Positions 7,296 through 17,075 are shown, counted from the first letter of the stretch. The stretch is DNA of 64,000 nt from Nereida sp965655635 (GCF_965655635.1 NZ_CBFHHE010000011.1:1-64000); one strand, 5' to 3'. A program made the numbers and translations. The notes: generated by a model not told the origin, from the sequence alone.

Positions 7296-8499
7296 TCTCA
7301 TGACTAGAAAGGCTATTTTAATAGCCGCCGTCTTATCACTCTTCGGATGTTCGGCCATCGTTGAACCCGTTGCTTTGCGTGGCGTTTCTCCAGACGCTGA
7401 GGGCCAGGAGGAGTTTGAAATTAATGTCCGGGCCCTTGATTTTGCAGCAGCAAAAAACCTCAATTCAGGTAGCTACGACAGAATCGTTTCTATGCCCGGG
7501 AGCGGCTCGTCCGCCAATGCCGTTTCCGAAAGATCGCTCCGCAAGACCTCTTTCCCACCAATAGTTGGTAACCAGCCATACAAGCTGGGCGTTGGTGACG
7601 AGGTCGCACTCATTCAGTACACTGACGCTAGTCCCTCAATTGCTAGGCTGTCTGCCGGAGTTGACGTTGGGGATAACGGCCTGCCAGCCGGCGTTTCACT
7701 TCCGTCAAGCTCATCGAATATTATTTCGACCACTGGTCGGGTTGGTACAGACGGCAGCATTTTCCTAATCGGTGTCGGGCGAATTGAGGCCGTTGGCCGT
7801 GAGATTTCGGAGCTGAGGGACGAAGTTCGCAGCATTCTCATTCGAAATGGAAGTGCTCCTAATTTTCAGATGGAAATTCAGCGTTTCAACTCGCAGCGTG
7901 CTTATCTCACAACTGACGGCGCCTCGGGTCGTGCCAGCTCAGTGATACCTATTACTGATAAGGGCACAACACTGCGTGAGGTAATTGCGACATCGGGTGT
8001 TGCTTTTAACGAAAGTGCACTCACTCTTATAAAAGTTCAGCGTGGTGGTAAAACCTACTCTTTCCGATTAGCGGACTTACTTGCTGAAAATGCCCCCAAG
8101 GTGCTCATTCAAGGCGATGATCACTTTTTTGTGCAAACATTAAAGTATTTGCCGGGTAAAGTTTTTCTTCTCGGAGGGGTCGCTCCACAGATTATGCCCA
8201 TCCAACCAGAGGTTAGACAAACGCTTGCCGATATTCTATTCGCGCCAGCTGGCCCTCTAGCAAGCACGTCGGCGCAGCGTTCAGCGGTCTATTTGCTTCG
8301 TGGTCGAAAGCCTGTTGAAGCCCACCAGCTTGACGCGCAGAGCCCTTTAAGCTTGCTCGTTGCAAATGAAGTGGAGTTGCGGCCCAATGATATTGTGTTT
8401 GTTGCTGAACAGCCAATTATGACATTGAACCGCACGTTGGCGAACATAACGCCTCTTCGTATTTTGTTGCGTGATATTGAGGCAGGCAACATACCCTAG
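7288..8499 (+). CDS. Wza/KpsD-type polysaccharide export outer-membrane lipoprotein
   Basis: The product is a secreted lipoprotein of about 403 residues: a hydrophobic signal ends in LSLFGC, with the lipobox Cys at residue 21 from ATG 7288. YKLGVGDEVALI at about residues 94-105 is the start of the polysaccharide export domain, followed by beta-rich SLBB-like repeats (for example LYLTTDGAS-type and KVFLLGGVAPQ segments). Such proteins form the channel through periplasm and outer membrane and dock on the Wzz-like inner-membrane partner. ATG 7288 has GGGAG at 7274-7278; ATG 7300 is an alternative. It overlaps the upstream co-polymerase gene by eight bases, as expected for a functional pair. It is the last rightward gene of the polysaccharide locus. 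Confidence 0.88.
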   Translation: MRNLMTRKAILIAAVLSLFGCSAIVEPVALRGVSPDAEGQEEFEINVRALDFAAAKNLNSGSYDRIVSMPGSGSSANAVSERSLRKTSFPPIVGNQPYKLGVGDEVALIQYTDASPSIARLSAGVDVGDNGLPAGVSLPSSSSNIISTTGRVGTDGSIFLIGVGRIEAVGREISELRDEVRSILIRNGSAPNFQMEIQRFNSQRAYLTTDGASGRASSVIPITDKGTTLREVIATSGVAFNESALTLIKVQRGGKTYSFRLADLLAENAPKVLIQGDDHFFVQTLKYLPGKVFLLGGVAPQIMPIQPEVRQTLADILFAPAGPLASTSAQRSAVYLLRGRKPVEAHQLDAQSPLSLLVANEVELRPNDIVFVAEQPIMTLNRTLANITPLRILLRDIEAGNIP

Positions 8500-9029
8500 T
8501 CTCATATTTTTGAGGCTCTGGGTTGCGAATTTGACCTATTGGAACAGGCATCGACTTATCTTAGTTGTTCTCAATAGAGCGTAGGCTAAAAAATACATTT
8601 TTGATGTGAAGCGTTAGGTGACGTACACGGGTGGGAGGTCCAGACCAGGTGCGGCGAATATGCACTGTGTCGGAATAATGTGGCACTGCAGGAATGCAGA
8701 TCTCTGTCGCTCGCTTTTAATCCAGAGATCGGACCATGACAAATGGCCTGCTCAGTTGGCAATTTCTGCATGGGCAAATTTGGTTATATTCGACCGAAAG
8801 AAGATATAAATGAACACGTGAGGTAGTGTACTTGGGTGATGGTCATATGGGATGCTTGGGTTATGGTTGTCGGGGCTAAGTGCAAGCCTTTGGCGCAATA
8901 TCCACGGGAACAGATGTAGTGGCTACAGGAACAGTTTATTGAGTGTCAGTTGCGACACAATGTGAGGAACAGCCATTAGCATTGGTTAGTTTGATAATCG
9001 GCGTAATCAATTAGTGGCGATACGTGTGC
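8500..9029. other. Spacer between the polysaccharide locus and the SDR gene
   Basis: This 530-base convergent spacer contains only short open frames with no family resemblance on either strand. No clear intrinsic terminator is visible after the export gene; CTCA-tattt-TGAG near 8501-8514 is a very weak hairpin. GTGTC/GACAC arms near 8942-8957 are a minor inverted repeat. I see nothing else. Confidence 0.45.
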
Positions 9030-9776
9030 CTAAATACACCGGCCGCCGTCTACCTCCATGCATACGCCTGTCACCATACTCGCCTCGTCCGAGCATAAGT
9101 AGCATGCTGCGTTTCCCATATCTTCGGGGCTTGAAAAACGTCCCAATGGAATGGTGGACAGAAACTTGGCGCGGACCTCGGGGGTGTCTTCGCCCATGAA
9201 AGTTTTCAGCAGTGGGGTTTCGCCGGCCACAGGGTTGATTGCATTTACACGCACGCCGCTTGGGGCCAGTTCGACGGCCATTCCTTTTGTGGCGTTGTTC
9301 ATCCACCCCTTTGAAGCGTTGTACCAATTCAGGCGGGGGCGGGGTGAAACGCCTGCGGTTGAAGCCACGTTCAAGATTGCGCCTGATCCTTGGGCCTTCA
9401 TCAAGGGGACGACGTATTTCGCAGTCAGGTAGACGGACTTACAATTTACAGCAAAGACTTTGTCGAAGTCTTCCTCGCTGACATCTTCCATCGGGGCAGG
9501 TAGGTGTGTGGTGCCCGCGTTGTTGATCAAAATATCGATCCGGCCAAAGACCGCTTGAGCCGCCTCCACCATTGCCTGAACGCTCGCGTAATTGGCCACG
9601 TTGCAGTGGATGACCTCCACGTTACCACCTATTTGTTCTGCGGTTTCCCGTGCCAAGTCTGTGTTTAAATCCGCGATCATGACGCGCGCGCCCTCTGCTA
9701 CAAATTTGCGCACAATCCCTGCGCCAAAACCTGATGCGCCGCCCGTTACTATTGCCGTTTTTCCTGCAAGTCTCAT
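9030..9776 (-). CDS. Short-chain dehydrogenase/reductase, FabG-like
   Basis: This is a 248-residue classical SDR. The NAD(P)-binding loop TGGASGFGAG is at about residues 11-20, D38 follows beta-2 (VMIADLN), which favours NAD(H), NNAG is near residue 90, the catalytic Ser is in NVASTAG, and Y-N-A-S-K carries the Tyr and Lys. The C-terminus ends VDGGRCI, close to the usual VDGG ending. It oxidises or reduces an unknown hydroxy/keto substrate. It is third in a leftward group xdhC - aldehyde dehydrogenase - SDR, 27 bases after the dehydrogenase, which hints at consecutive alcohol and aldehyde oxidation. Confidence 0.88.
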   Translation of the reverse strand: MRLAGKTAIVTGGASGFGAGIVRKFVAEGARVMIADLNTDLARETAEQIGGNVEVIHCNVANYASVQAMVEAAQAVFGRIDILINNAGTTHLPAPMEDVSEEDFDKVFAVNCKSVYLTAKYVVPLMKAQGSGAILNVASTAGVSPRPRLNWYNASKGWMNNATKGMAVELAPSGVRVNAINPVAGETPLLKTFMGEDTPEVRAKFLSTIPLGRFSSPEDMGNAACYLCSDEASMVTGVCMEVDGGRCI

Positions 9777-9803
9777 GAGAATAGATCCTGTTCGTGCGAA
9801 AGT

Positions 9804-11258
9804 TTAGCCGTGACGGGCCGCGACTGTTTTCAACGTTGAAAAACCATAAAGCGCCTCAAAGCCCTTTTCGCGCCCGTGTCCCGAAAGCCCCGTGCCGCCG
9901 AAGGGCAATTCAACGCCGCCGCCTGCGCCGTAGTTATTCAAAAACACCTGTCCGGCTCGGAGCCTTTTTGCCAAGCGCATCTGGCGGGCGCCGTTCTCAG
10001 ACCAAACTGATGCGACCAGCCCGAAATCTGTCCCGTTGGCAATTGCGATGGCTTCGTCTTCATCATCAAATGGGATGAGAACTTGGACGGGCCCAAAGAT
10101 TTCATCTTGGGCCAAGCTGTGATCTGACGGGACATTGGAGAACAAAGCAGGTGCCACATAGGCCCCACCGTCCGGTGCGCTGTCGATGATCTTGCCACGG
10201 GCGGCACATTCCAGATCATGACCTTTGGCAATAAAGCTCTCGACGATCTCTTTCTGTCTTGATGATACCAGCGGCCCAACATCATGATCCTCGAGTGCGG
10301 GACCTGCTGTCAATGCGATATAGCGTTTAGACATTGCGTCCAGCACTTCGTCATAGCGGCTGCGCTGTACCAATATGCGCGATGATGCCGAGCATGTTTG
10401 GCCTGCGTTTTGGATACCGGCGTTGACCAAAAATGGTAGGGCCGCCTCGATATTTGCATCTGCAAAAACCAACTGTGGTGACTTTCCGCCCAACTCAAGC
10501 GTTACGGGCACCACGTTTTCTGCGGCGGAGTTTTGGATCAATTTGCCGATGTTAACTGAACCGGTGAAGCTGATGTGGTGGACGGATTTGTGAGCGCTGA
10601 GCGCGGCGCCTGCCTCTGCACCTAAGCCGGGCACGATGTTCAGCACGCCGTCCGGTAGGCCGGCACGTCGCGCCAATTCGCCAAAAGCAAGTGCTGTAAG
10701 GCACGCTTCCTCTGCGGGTTTCAAAACGGCCGCATTAGCCATTGCCAGCGCAGCCCCAACGGACCTGCCAATGATTTGCATCGGGTAGTTCCATGGAATG
10801 ATGTGCCCTGTCACTCCGTGTGGCTCGCGAAGAGTGTAAACCGTGTACCCATCAAGATACGGGATTGTCGTGCCATGCACTTTATCCGCCGCGCCGCCGT
10901 AGAACTCCATATAGCGGGCAAGCGCTGTTACGTCTGCCTTGGCTTGCGTGAGAGGTTTGCCCACATCAAGGGCCTCAAGGCGTGCCAACTCATCCGTATT
11001 CTCAAGAACAAGCCGTCCGATCTTTGCGAGTATACGCCCGCGCTCAAAAGCGGTGAGGCGGCTCCATGGCCCATCAAGGGCGCGGGTTGCTGCATCTACA
11101 GCTGCGTCGATATCTTCAGCGCTACCTCTGGCAATTTCACACAGCAAGGTGCCATCGGAAGGGTTCTTCAGCTCAAGCGTTTGGCCGCTCTCGCAGGCCT
11201 GCCATCTGCCATCAATCAGGCAGTGACGTGGATCAATATCAAGGGGCCGTACGCTCAT
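9804..11258 (-). CDS. NAD(P)-dependent aldehyde dehydrogenase
   Basis: This 484-residue member of the ALDH superfamily oxidises an aldehyde to an acid. The cofactor region IIPWNYPMQI lies near residue 155, the SFTGSVNIGK glycine loop near 234, the general base Glu in VTLELGGKSP near 257, and the catalytic Cys in NAGQTCSASSR near 290. The C-terminal PFGGTGLSGHGREKG motif is typical of betaine-aldehyde and gamma-aminobutyraldehyde-type enzymes. Length is normal for the family. Neighbours are an SDR and an XdhC homologue. The substrate cannot be named from sequence. Confidence 0.92.
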   Translation of the reverse strand: MSVRPLDIDPRHCLIDGRWQACESGQTLELKNPSDGTLLCEIARGSAEDIDAAVDAATRALDGPWSRLTAFERGRILAKIGRLVLENTDELARLEALDVGKPLTQAKADVTALARYMEFYGGAADKVHGTTIPYLDGYTVYTLREPHGVTGHIIPWNYPMQIIGRSVGAALAMANAAVLKPAEEACLTALAFGELARRAGLPDGVLNIVPGLGAEAGAALSAHKSVHHISFTGSVNIGKLIQNSAAENVVPVTLELGGKSPQLVFADANIEAALPFLVNAGIQNAGQTCSASSRILVQRSRYDEVLDAMSKRYIALTAGPALEDHDVGPLVSSRQKEIVESFIAKGHDLECAARGKIIDSAPDGGAYVAPALFSNVPSDHSLAQDEIFGPVQVLIPFDDEDEAIAIANGTDFGLVASVWSENGARQMRLAKRLRAGQVFLNNYGAGGGVELPFGGTGLSGHGREKGFEALYGFSTLKTVAARHG

Positions 11259-11314
11259 CTTATGCTACCTCAGCTCTTGCTGGTCTTTACAAGAGTTGAG
11301 CGAACTTGGCCGCT

Positions 11315-12235
11315 TTAGGCAATGGAGATAATGTCGGACAACACAGAGATGGCCAAGCTGCGCGAGTCGCGGACAGAAGGAATAAGCCCGATGGGGGGCC
11401 GTAGTCGTGCGGTGGCCTCATCGCTGACACCAAGTGCAGATAGGTACTTCAGCCTGTTTTGGTGGGTCTGCAAACTGCCAAGCGCACCGATGTAGAACGC
11501 GTCACTATCCAGTGTGTGCGCAAGGATCGGGGGCTCCCAACTGTGTTCATGAAACAAGAGCACCACTGCCTTGCGTGCATCCACTTTCCAATGGCGGGGC
11601 GGCTCCGCGTGCGTCATGTGTGTGGCGTCGATGAGTGGGCTTAGGTGTGGTTTGATACGTTCAAGTTCGGGCGAGGCTATCGCGACATGGTAGTGCAGGG
11701 CATGACACAGGTTCGCTAGTGCGATGGTTTCGGGGCCCGTACCAATGATGTGGACCATGACTTCAGGCGCGATATGCACGTGCAACATGTCTGTCGATCG
11801 CTCTGGTATGTCAGTCAAAGCGCGAACTTTGCCAGAAACACGATCAAAGGTGAGGTGAAAAGCCTGTCTGGCAGTGCGCAAGGCCATGGCGCGTTCAATC
11901 GCCCTGGCTGAGGGCTGCGAAAACAGCACAATTTCAACCCCGCCCCCGCAGGGCAACGCCATGTCCATAAACGGTGAGCCAATGCCACATCTTACCGCCT
12001 TGGGTGTGCCCTTCGCCAAAACCTCTGCCGCATGCAAGGCGAGATCATCTTCAATACAGCCCGAACTTAGCGCACCAATGCGGGCCCCATCCGCCCAAAA
12101 CGCCATCATCGCGCCAACGTTGCGATAAGACGGGCCGGTTGTTTCGCTGATTACGGCAAGAACCGCGTTGTGCGGTTTGCACGCCAAAGCAGCAAGCACG
12201 TCGTCTGAAGCGTGGTTGGAAGACGGATTTATCAT
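11315..12235 (-). CDS. XdhC/CoxI family molybdoenzyme maturation protein
   Basis: This 306-residue protein of the XdhC/CoxI family helps sulfurate and insert molybdenum cofactor into xanthine-dehydrogenase-type enzymes. The N-terminal CoxI domain includes VISETTGPSYRNVGAMM and GALSSGCIEDDLALHA with its conserved Cys (about residues 28-70). The C-terminal Rossmann-like XdhC domain begins near VHIIGTGPETIALANL and includes AFYIGALGS and RLRPPIGL. The 5' gene of a leftward set with an aldehyde dehydrogenase and an SDR, it lacks any xdhA/xdhB molybdoenzyme genes in the window. It may serve an enzyme encoded elsewhere. Family assignment is firm; client is unknown. Confidence 0.88.
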   Translation of the reverse strand: MINPSSNHASDDVLAALACKPHNAVLAVISETTGPSYRNVGAMMAFWADGARIGALSSGCIEDDLALHAAEVLAKGTPKAVRCGIGSPFMDMALPCGGGVEIVLFSQPSARAIERAMALRTARQAFHLTFDRVSGKVRALTDIPERSTDMLHVHIAPEVMVHIIGTGPETIALANLCHALHYHVAIASPELERIKPHLSPLIDATHMTHAEPPRHWKVDARKAVVLLFHEHSWEPPILAHTLDSDAFYIGALGSLQTHQNRLKYLSALGVSDEATARLRPPIGLIPSVRDSRSLAISVLSDIISIA

Positions 12236-12364
12236 ATCGCTGTAAATGCGAGTGCTGTGCTACGCGTAGGCAAGGGCAATTCGGGTGCAACGGCTATGTG
12301 CAAATATGCGACTTACACCCAACTGTGGTTCGGGTAAGGTGCGCGCAAACGTATGGGGGCCAAA

Positions 12365-13327
12365 ATGGGCGCGATTATTGAAGTAAATGGATTGGTGAAA
12401 CGCTACAAAAGCGGCTTTGAGGCGCTTAAGGGCGTGAACCTTACGATTAATGAAGGCGAGATTATTGCGCTTTTGGGCCCAAATGGTGCAGGAAAGACGA
12501 CGCTTATTTCGTCGATTTGTGGCATTACAAACCCCACCTCTGGGACCGTTTCTGTTGGTGGCTTCGATATCAACGCGGAGTACCGCAAAACGCGGGCGAT
12601 GATCGGGCTTGTGCCACAAGAGCTTAATCTGGAGCATTTTGAAAAAGTGATTGCGACTGTGCGGTTCTCCCGTGGTCTTTTTGGTAAGCCCGCGGACGAG
12701 GCGCACATCGAAAAAATCCTTCGTCAACTAAGCTTGTGGGATAAACGAAACGCTAAAATTGGTGAACTGTCAGGTGGCATGAAGCGCCGTGTGCTGATTG
12801 CAAAAGCACTGGCCCATGAGCCGCGTGTTTTGTTTCTTGATGAGCCGACCGCCGGTGTTGATGTGGAGCTGCGCAAAGATATGTGGGCGGTGGTGCAGGA
12901 CCTGAAGGCAAGCGGTGTGACGATTATTTTGACGACCCATTACATTGAAGAAGCCGAGGAGGTTGCTGACCGCATCGGTGTTATCAACGGTGGGCAAATC
13001 TTGTTGGTGCAAGACAAGGCTGAGTTGATGCAGCAATTGGGTCAGAAGCAGATGCAGATTGATCTGACTGAACCTCTCGCATCAGACAAGCTTCCGGAGG
13101 CGCTTGGTCATTACGACCTGGGTGTGACGGATGATCTTGCCACGCTGATCTACACCTATGACATCAACGCAGAGCGGACAGGCATTACCACATTGCTTGG
13201 TGATTTGCAGGCCGCAGGGTTTATGCTGCGCGATATCCAGACGAAACAATCCAGTCTTGAGGAAATCTTTGTTGGGCTTGTCGCAGACCAAGATGCACGC
13301 ACGGCAAACGCAGGAGACGCGGCATGA
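12365..13327 (+). CDS. ABC transporter ATP-binding protein (YadG-like)
   Basis: This 320-residue ATPase drives the ABC-2 permease encoded next. Walker A is GPNGAGKTT, the Q-loop follows at LVPQE, the ABC signature is LSGGMKRR, Walker B is VLFLDEPTAGVD and the switch His is in TTHYIEEAEEV. An extended C-terminal region of about 90 residues is typical of the DrrA/NodI/YadG group. ATG 12365 has GGGGG five bases ahead and is preferred to ATG 12353. The stop overlaps the permease start (ATGA). Substrate (lipid, polysaccharide or drug) is not evident. Confidence 0.92.
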   Translation: MGAIIEVNGLVKRYKSGFEALKGVNLTINEGEIIALLGPNGAGKTTLISSICGITNPTSGTVSVGGFDINAEYRKTRAMIGLVPQELNLEHFEKVIATVRFSRGLFGKPADEAHIEKILRQLSLWDKRNAKIGELSGGMKRRVLIAKALAHEPRVLFLDEPTAGVDVELRKDMWAVVQDLKASGVTIILTTHYIEEAEEVADRIGVINGGQILLVQDKAELMQQLGQKQMQIDLTEPLASDKLPEALGHYDLGVTDDLATLIYTYDINAERTGITTLLGDLQAAGFMLRDIQTKQSSLEEIFVGLVADQDARTANAGDAA

Positions 13328-14085
13328 ATATTTACGGCATCAAAGCGATTTTCTTTTTTGAGATGGCGCGTTTTTTTCGCACGGCTGCGCAGTCTTTGCT
13401 GGCCCCTGTCATTTCTACCGCCCTGTACTTTGTAGTATTTGGCACAGCAATCGGAAGCCGCATTACAGATGTTGACGGTGTCAGTTACGGCGCGTTCATC
13501 GTGCCGGGCTTGATCATGTTGACGGTGATGACCCAATCTGCCAGTAACGCCAGCTTTGGTATATATTTACCAAAATTTGTCGGTACGATTTATGAGCTTC
13601 TTTCTGCGCCAATCAATTTCTTCGAGATCGTTATCGGCTACGTTGGTGCGGCCACGGTGAAGTCACTCATTATCGGCGTGATCATTTTGGCGACGTCATA
13701 TCTGTTTGTTGACCTACAAATTGCGCATCCGCTGGCGATGTTCGCATTTCTGATTTTGACCTGCCTTTCGTTTAGTCTGCTTGGCTTTATTATTGGGATT
13801 TGGGCTAGCAATTTTGAGCAACTACAACTGATCCCGCTTTTAGTTTTGACGCCTCTGGGCTTTCTTGGAGGGACCTTTTACTCGATCACAATGCTACCGC
13901 CCGTCTGGCAGACGATCACGCTATTCAACCCCGTGGTGTATCTGGTTTCGGGCTTTCGCTGGTCTTTCTTTGGGACCTCTGACGTTAGTATTGGTGTTAG
14001 TCTTTTTGCGATTTGTGCATTTACAGCGATTTGCCTTGGCATCGTGTGGTGGATTTTCAAAACGGGATATCGTTTGCGTTCCTAA
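13324..14085 (+). CDS. ABC-2 type transporter permease (YadH-like)
   Basis: This 253-residue integral membrane protein has six predicted hydrophobic segments and the ABC-2 family motif in its fifth region (LTPLGFLGGTFYSITMLPPVWQ in part). It forms the membrane channel for the upstream ATPase, with which it overlaps by four bases. Homologues of the YadGH pair export unknown substrates. Length and topology are normal. Confidence 0.9.
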   Translation: MNIYGIKAIFFFEMARFFRTAAQSLLAPVISTALYFVVFGTAIGSRITDVDGVSYGAFIVPGLIMLTVMTQSASNASFGIYLPKFVGTIYELLSAPINFFEIVIGYVGAATVKSLIIGVIILATSYLFVDLQIAHPLAMFAFLILTCLSFSLLGFIIGIWASNFEQLQLIPLLVLTPLGFLGGTFYSITMLPPVWQTITLFNPVVYLVSGFRWSFFGTSDVSIGVSLFAICAFTAICLGIVWWIFKTGYRLRS

Positions 14086-14149
14086 ACCGAACAGTTTGAT
14101 TTGAGGGCGGGCACTTGTAGCAGGTGCTTGCGCACTCTACATCACGCTC

Positions 14150-14941
14150 ATGAAGCGCTTTATCCCATTCAGAAAATCCTCGCCTGTTATCTCTGTTGTT
14201 CGGTTGAACGGCATGATCGCAAGTAGTGGTCGCGGCCTGAATGATGCAGGCGCGGCAGCCATGATCGAAAAAGCATTCGCCAAGGGAAAGCCAAAAGCGG
14301 TTGCGCTTGTGATTAATTCACCTGGTGGTAGCCCTGCGCAATCATCATTGATTGCGGCGCGTATTCGCCAGCTTGCGGATGAAAAAGAGATCCCCGTTTT
14401 TGCGTTTGTTGAAGATGTTGCAGCTTCCGGTGGGTATTGGCTTGCCTCCGCTGCGGACGAGATTTTTGTTGATGCCACATCGGTGGTAGGCTCAATCGGA
14501 GTAATCAGTGCGGGCTTCGGTATGAGTGAGTTGATCGCGCGTTACGGCATTGAGCGCCGTGTCTACACTGCCGGCACCTCAAAATCGATGAACGATCCGT
14601 TTAAGCCTGAAAACCCCGAAGACGTAGCCCGCCTTAACGTTATTCTTGAGCAGCTTCACGAGACGTTCAAACAGCAAATTAGAAGCCGCCGTGCGAATAA
14701 ATTGGTTGAGCGTGATTTGTTCACTGGTGAGATTTGGGTCGGCCAAAGTGCAGTTGACGTAGGTCTTGCGGATGGTGTCGGGCATCTGGTTCCAACCCTG
14801 AAAGAGCGCTTTGGCAAAAAAGTGAAGTTCCGCGTTTATGGCCAGCGTAAATCGCTTTTGTCACGGGTTGGCGCGTCTACAGTTGGCGGTTTAGTTCATC
14901 AGATTGAAGAGCGGGCACAATTTGCGCGCTTTGGCCTATAG
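14150..14941 (+). CDS. S49 family signal-peptide-peptidase-like serine protease (SppA/SohB-like)
   Basis: This 263-residue peptidase has the S49 Ser/Lys dyad arrangement. INSPGGSPAQSS is at about 56-66, the nucleophile is S93 in VAASGGYWLAS, and the general base is probably K145 in AGTSKSMNDPF. It has no clear N-terminal membrane anchor, unlike E. coli SppA, and only a single protease domain. It may clean up cleaved signal peptides or membrane fragments at the inner membrane. It is followed at 14952 by a zinc-ribbon microprotein gene. Confidence 0.88.
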   Translation: MKRFIPFRKSSPVISVVRLNGMIASSGRGLNDAGAAAMIEKAFAKGKPKAVALVINSPGGSPAQSSLIAARIRQLADEKEIPVFAFVEDVAASGGYWLASAADEIFVDATSVVGSIGVISAGFGMSELIARYGIERRVYTAGTSKSMNDPFKPENPEDVARLNVILEQLHETFKQQIRSRRANKLVERDLFTGEIWVGQSAVDVGLADGVGHLVPTLKERFGKKVKFRVYGQRKSLLSRVGASTVGGLVHQIEERAQFARFGL

Positions 14942-14951
14942 GGCGCGCGCC

Positions 14952-15119
14952 ATGCTGATGAAAATCGTCTCTCTGTTTCTGATCGCGATGGTGGTTTTGG
15001 CGATGTTCGGCAAACTGCGTTACCCCGGTCAGCAAGCATTAGCGAATGCCAAGTGCCCAAGCTGCGGCCGGTTCAGAATTGGCAAAGGCCCATGTGCATG
15101 CGGAGTAAAACGTAAATGA
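14952..15119 (+). CDS. Small membrane protein with C-terminal zinc ribbon
   Basis: This is a 55-codon protein. A hydrophobic helix (KIVSLFLIAMVVLAMFG) is followed by a four-Cys ribbon: CPSC, then nine residues, then CAC near the C-terminus. ATG 14952 or 14958 is a better start than the in-frame ATG inside the peptidase gene at 14904. The last codons overlap the antiporter start (ATGA), so the genes are coupled. Similar short proteins are common in Rhodobacterales, but I know no function. A zinc-binding membrane accessory factor is an inference. Confidence 0.75.
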   Translation: MLMKIVSLFLIAMVVLAMFGKLRYPGQQALANAKCPSCGRFRIGKGPCACGVKRK

Positions 15120-16066
15120 CCACGGCACTTTTACTCACGGCTGCTGGTTTGGTCTTGCTGCTGATTGCGGGGGATGCGCTGGTAAAAGGCGCGGTCAACT
15201 TTGCGCTGCGCCTTGGGATTCCTGCATTGATCGTAAGCTTGACGATTGTTGCTTTTGGTACGTCCGCCCCTGAATTGCTGATTGCGGTTGAGGCGATTGT
15301 CGATGGGGCGCCCGGTATCGCGATGGGTAACGTGGTTGGCTCAAACACCGCCAATGTGTTGCTTGTCTTGGGCGTGCCTGCTTTGTTGGCGGGGCTGCAT
15401 ACGGCGGGCTGTGACACGCGGAAAAGCTTTGTCTACATGATCTTAGCGACTGCGCTTTTCATAGCTGGCGCATTCTTTGGCCCCATCACATGGGTGCACG
15501 GTTTGGTCTTTCTGGCAGCTCTTTTTGCCATATTGGCAGATCAATTTTTTGATGCAAAGCGTGCGCGTGCTGCGGGACAGGTTATCGATGAGGACGAGCC
15601 TGAGGGCGCAGATCCCGACATGGCGTGGTGGAAGATCAGCGCCTTTTTGCTTTTCGGTTTGATAGGGCTCCCTTTGGGTGCAAGCCTTTTGGTCGAGAAC
15701 TCGGTTATTATCGCGCGCAGCTTCGGCGTGTCAGAAACGGTGATTGGCTTGACCTTGATCGCTATAGGAACCTCACTGCCTGAGCTGGCCACTACAGTTG
15801 CTGCCGCGTATCGCAAGCAAGCGGATGTGGCGATTGGCAACGTCATCGGCTCTAACATGTTTAACTTGCTGGCGATCATTGGCATTGCAAGCTTCATAGG
15901 CCTCATCGAGGTCGATCAAGGTGTGTTGACGTTTGATCTGTGGGTGATGGCGGCGGCGTCGCTCGTCTTGGTCCCATTTGTATTTTGCAAATGGAATATG
16001 ATGCGTGGCACTGGCGCGATCCTGACGGCGCTTTATGTCTCTTATCTGGTGACGTTGCTGGTTTAA
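15116..16066 (+). CDS. Calcium/sodium antiporter (CaCA family, YrbG-like)
   Basis: This 316-residue membrane exchanger has two inverted halves, each with an alpha-repeat: FGTSAPELLIA...GNVVGSNTANVLLVLG near residues 43-85 and IGTSLPELATT...GNVIGSNMFNLLAIIG near 220-265. The acidic residue and G-N-x-x-G-S-N signature that form the ion path are present in both. A hydrophilic acidic loop around residues 155-175 separates the halves. Predicted to exchange Ca2+ for Na+ or H+ across the cytoplasmic membrane. Confidence 0.92.
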   Translation: MTTALLLTAAGLVLLLIAGDALVKGAVNFALRLGIPALIVSLTIVAFGTSAPELLIAVEAIVDGAPGIAMGNVVGSNTANVLLVLGVPALLAGLHTAGCDTRKSFVYMILATALFIAGAFFGPITWVHGLVFLAALFAILADQFFDAKRARAAGQVIDEDEPEGADPDMAWWKISAFLLFGLIGLPLGASLLVENSVIIARSFGVSETVIGLTLIAIGTSLPELATTVAAAYRKQADVAIGNVIGSNMFNLLAIIGIASFIGLIEVDQGVLTFDLWVMAAASLVLVPFVFCKWNMMRGTGAILTALYVSYLVTLLV

Positions 16067-16090
16067 CCGCCCACTGGAAGGATGGATTTT

Positions 16091-16870
16091 ATGAAGAACG
16101 CATTGGTCACGGGCGCGGGCAAACGGCTGGGCCGCGCGATGGCAATCTATCTTGCAGAGCGCGGATATAGCGTTGCTGTGCACTACGCCTCGTCTGCACA
16201 AGACGCAGGTGACGTGGTTGGCATAATCGAAGGCATGGGGGGTAAGGCGGTTGCTCTGCAGGCTGATTTGTTAAGCGAAAACGATACCCAAGCGCTTGTT
16301 CCAAATGCGATGTCTGTACTGGGCGGGCCAATTACGTGTTTGGTTAACAACGCGTCTATTTTTGAATACGACACATTGCAAACCGCGACTCGTAGCAGTT
16401 GGGATCGCCATATCAAGAGTAATTTGCGCGCGCCCTATGTTTTAAGCCAAGCAGTTGCCGCTCATGCGCCCAAGGGCCAGTTGGACAGTAACGGTGAGCC
16501 GATCGCTCAAAGTCTGATTGTGAACATGATTGATCAGCGTGTTCGTAAACTGACGCCAGAATTCTCAAGTTATACGATTGCGAAGATGGGACTTTGGGCG
16601 CTCACCCAAACGTCTGCACAGGGCCTTGCACCGGATGTGCGCGTGAACGCAATTGGGCCAGGTCCGACCCTTCAGGGCGCGAGGCAGTCTGATGCGCATT
16701 TTGCGGGTCAGCGTAAAAATACGGTGCTTGGGCGTGGCGCTAACACTTCCGACATAACCGCCGCACTTGGTTACTTTTTGGATGCGCCAGCCGTGTCTGG
16801 ACAGCTTATCTGCGTGGATGGTGCACAGCACTTGGGCTGGCAAACACCGGATGTCCAAGGGATCGAGTGA
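16091..16870 (+). CDS. SDR family oxidoreductase, FolM/pteridine-reductase-like
   Basis: This 259-residue SDR has the N-terminal loop TGAGKRLGRA, where the Arg in T-G-x3-R-x-G is typical of NADPH-dependent pteridine reductases such as FolM. NNAS replaces NNAG, and the Tyr/Lys pair is in YTIAKMGL. It may reduce dihydromonapterin or dihydrofolate, a role inferred from the loop only. ATG 16091 is chosen because GGAAGGA (16075-16081) is nine bases ahead, whereas ATG 16082 directly abuts it. Confidence 0.8.
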   Translation: MKNALVTGAGKRLGRAMAIYLAERGYSVAVHYASSAQDAGDVVGIIEGMGGKAVALQADLLSENDTQALVPNAMSVLGGPITCLVNNASIFEYDTLQTATRSSWDRHIKSNLRAPYVLSQAVAAHAPKGQLDSNGEPIAQSLIVNMIDQRVRKLTPEFSSYTIAKMGLWALTQTSAQGLAPDVRVNAIGPGPTLQGARQSDAHFAGQRKNTVLGRGANTSDITAALGYFLDAPAVSGQLICVDGAQHLGWQTPDVQGIE

Positions 16871-17075
16871 TCAAGCTCTCTTTTAAGTTGTGCACCGATC
16901 ATAGCCGACTTTACCAAACCGTTACAAAAACTTTAATAAAAACAATAATTTGCAATTTTTAAATTAAATACTGAGCTATTTCAGTAAGTTACATTCGTGC
17001 TTAATTTTTGTGCAAATCAAGGAAATGTCTAAAAACATTGGCGAAATCGCATGATCTGATATCTTACTCACCGAC

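Noticed and set aside
8618..8809. 63-codon plus-strand frame after the export gene
   Set aside because: No family signal and overlapping antisense frames of equal length; treated as non-coding spacer.
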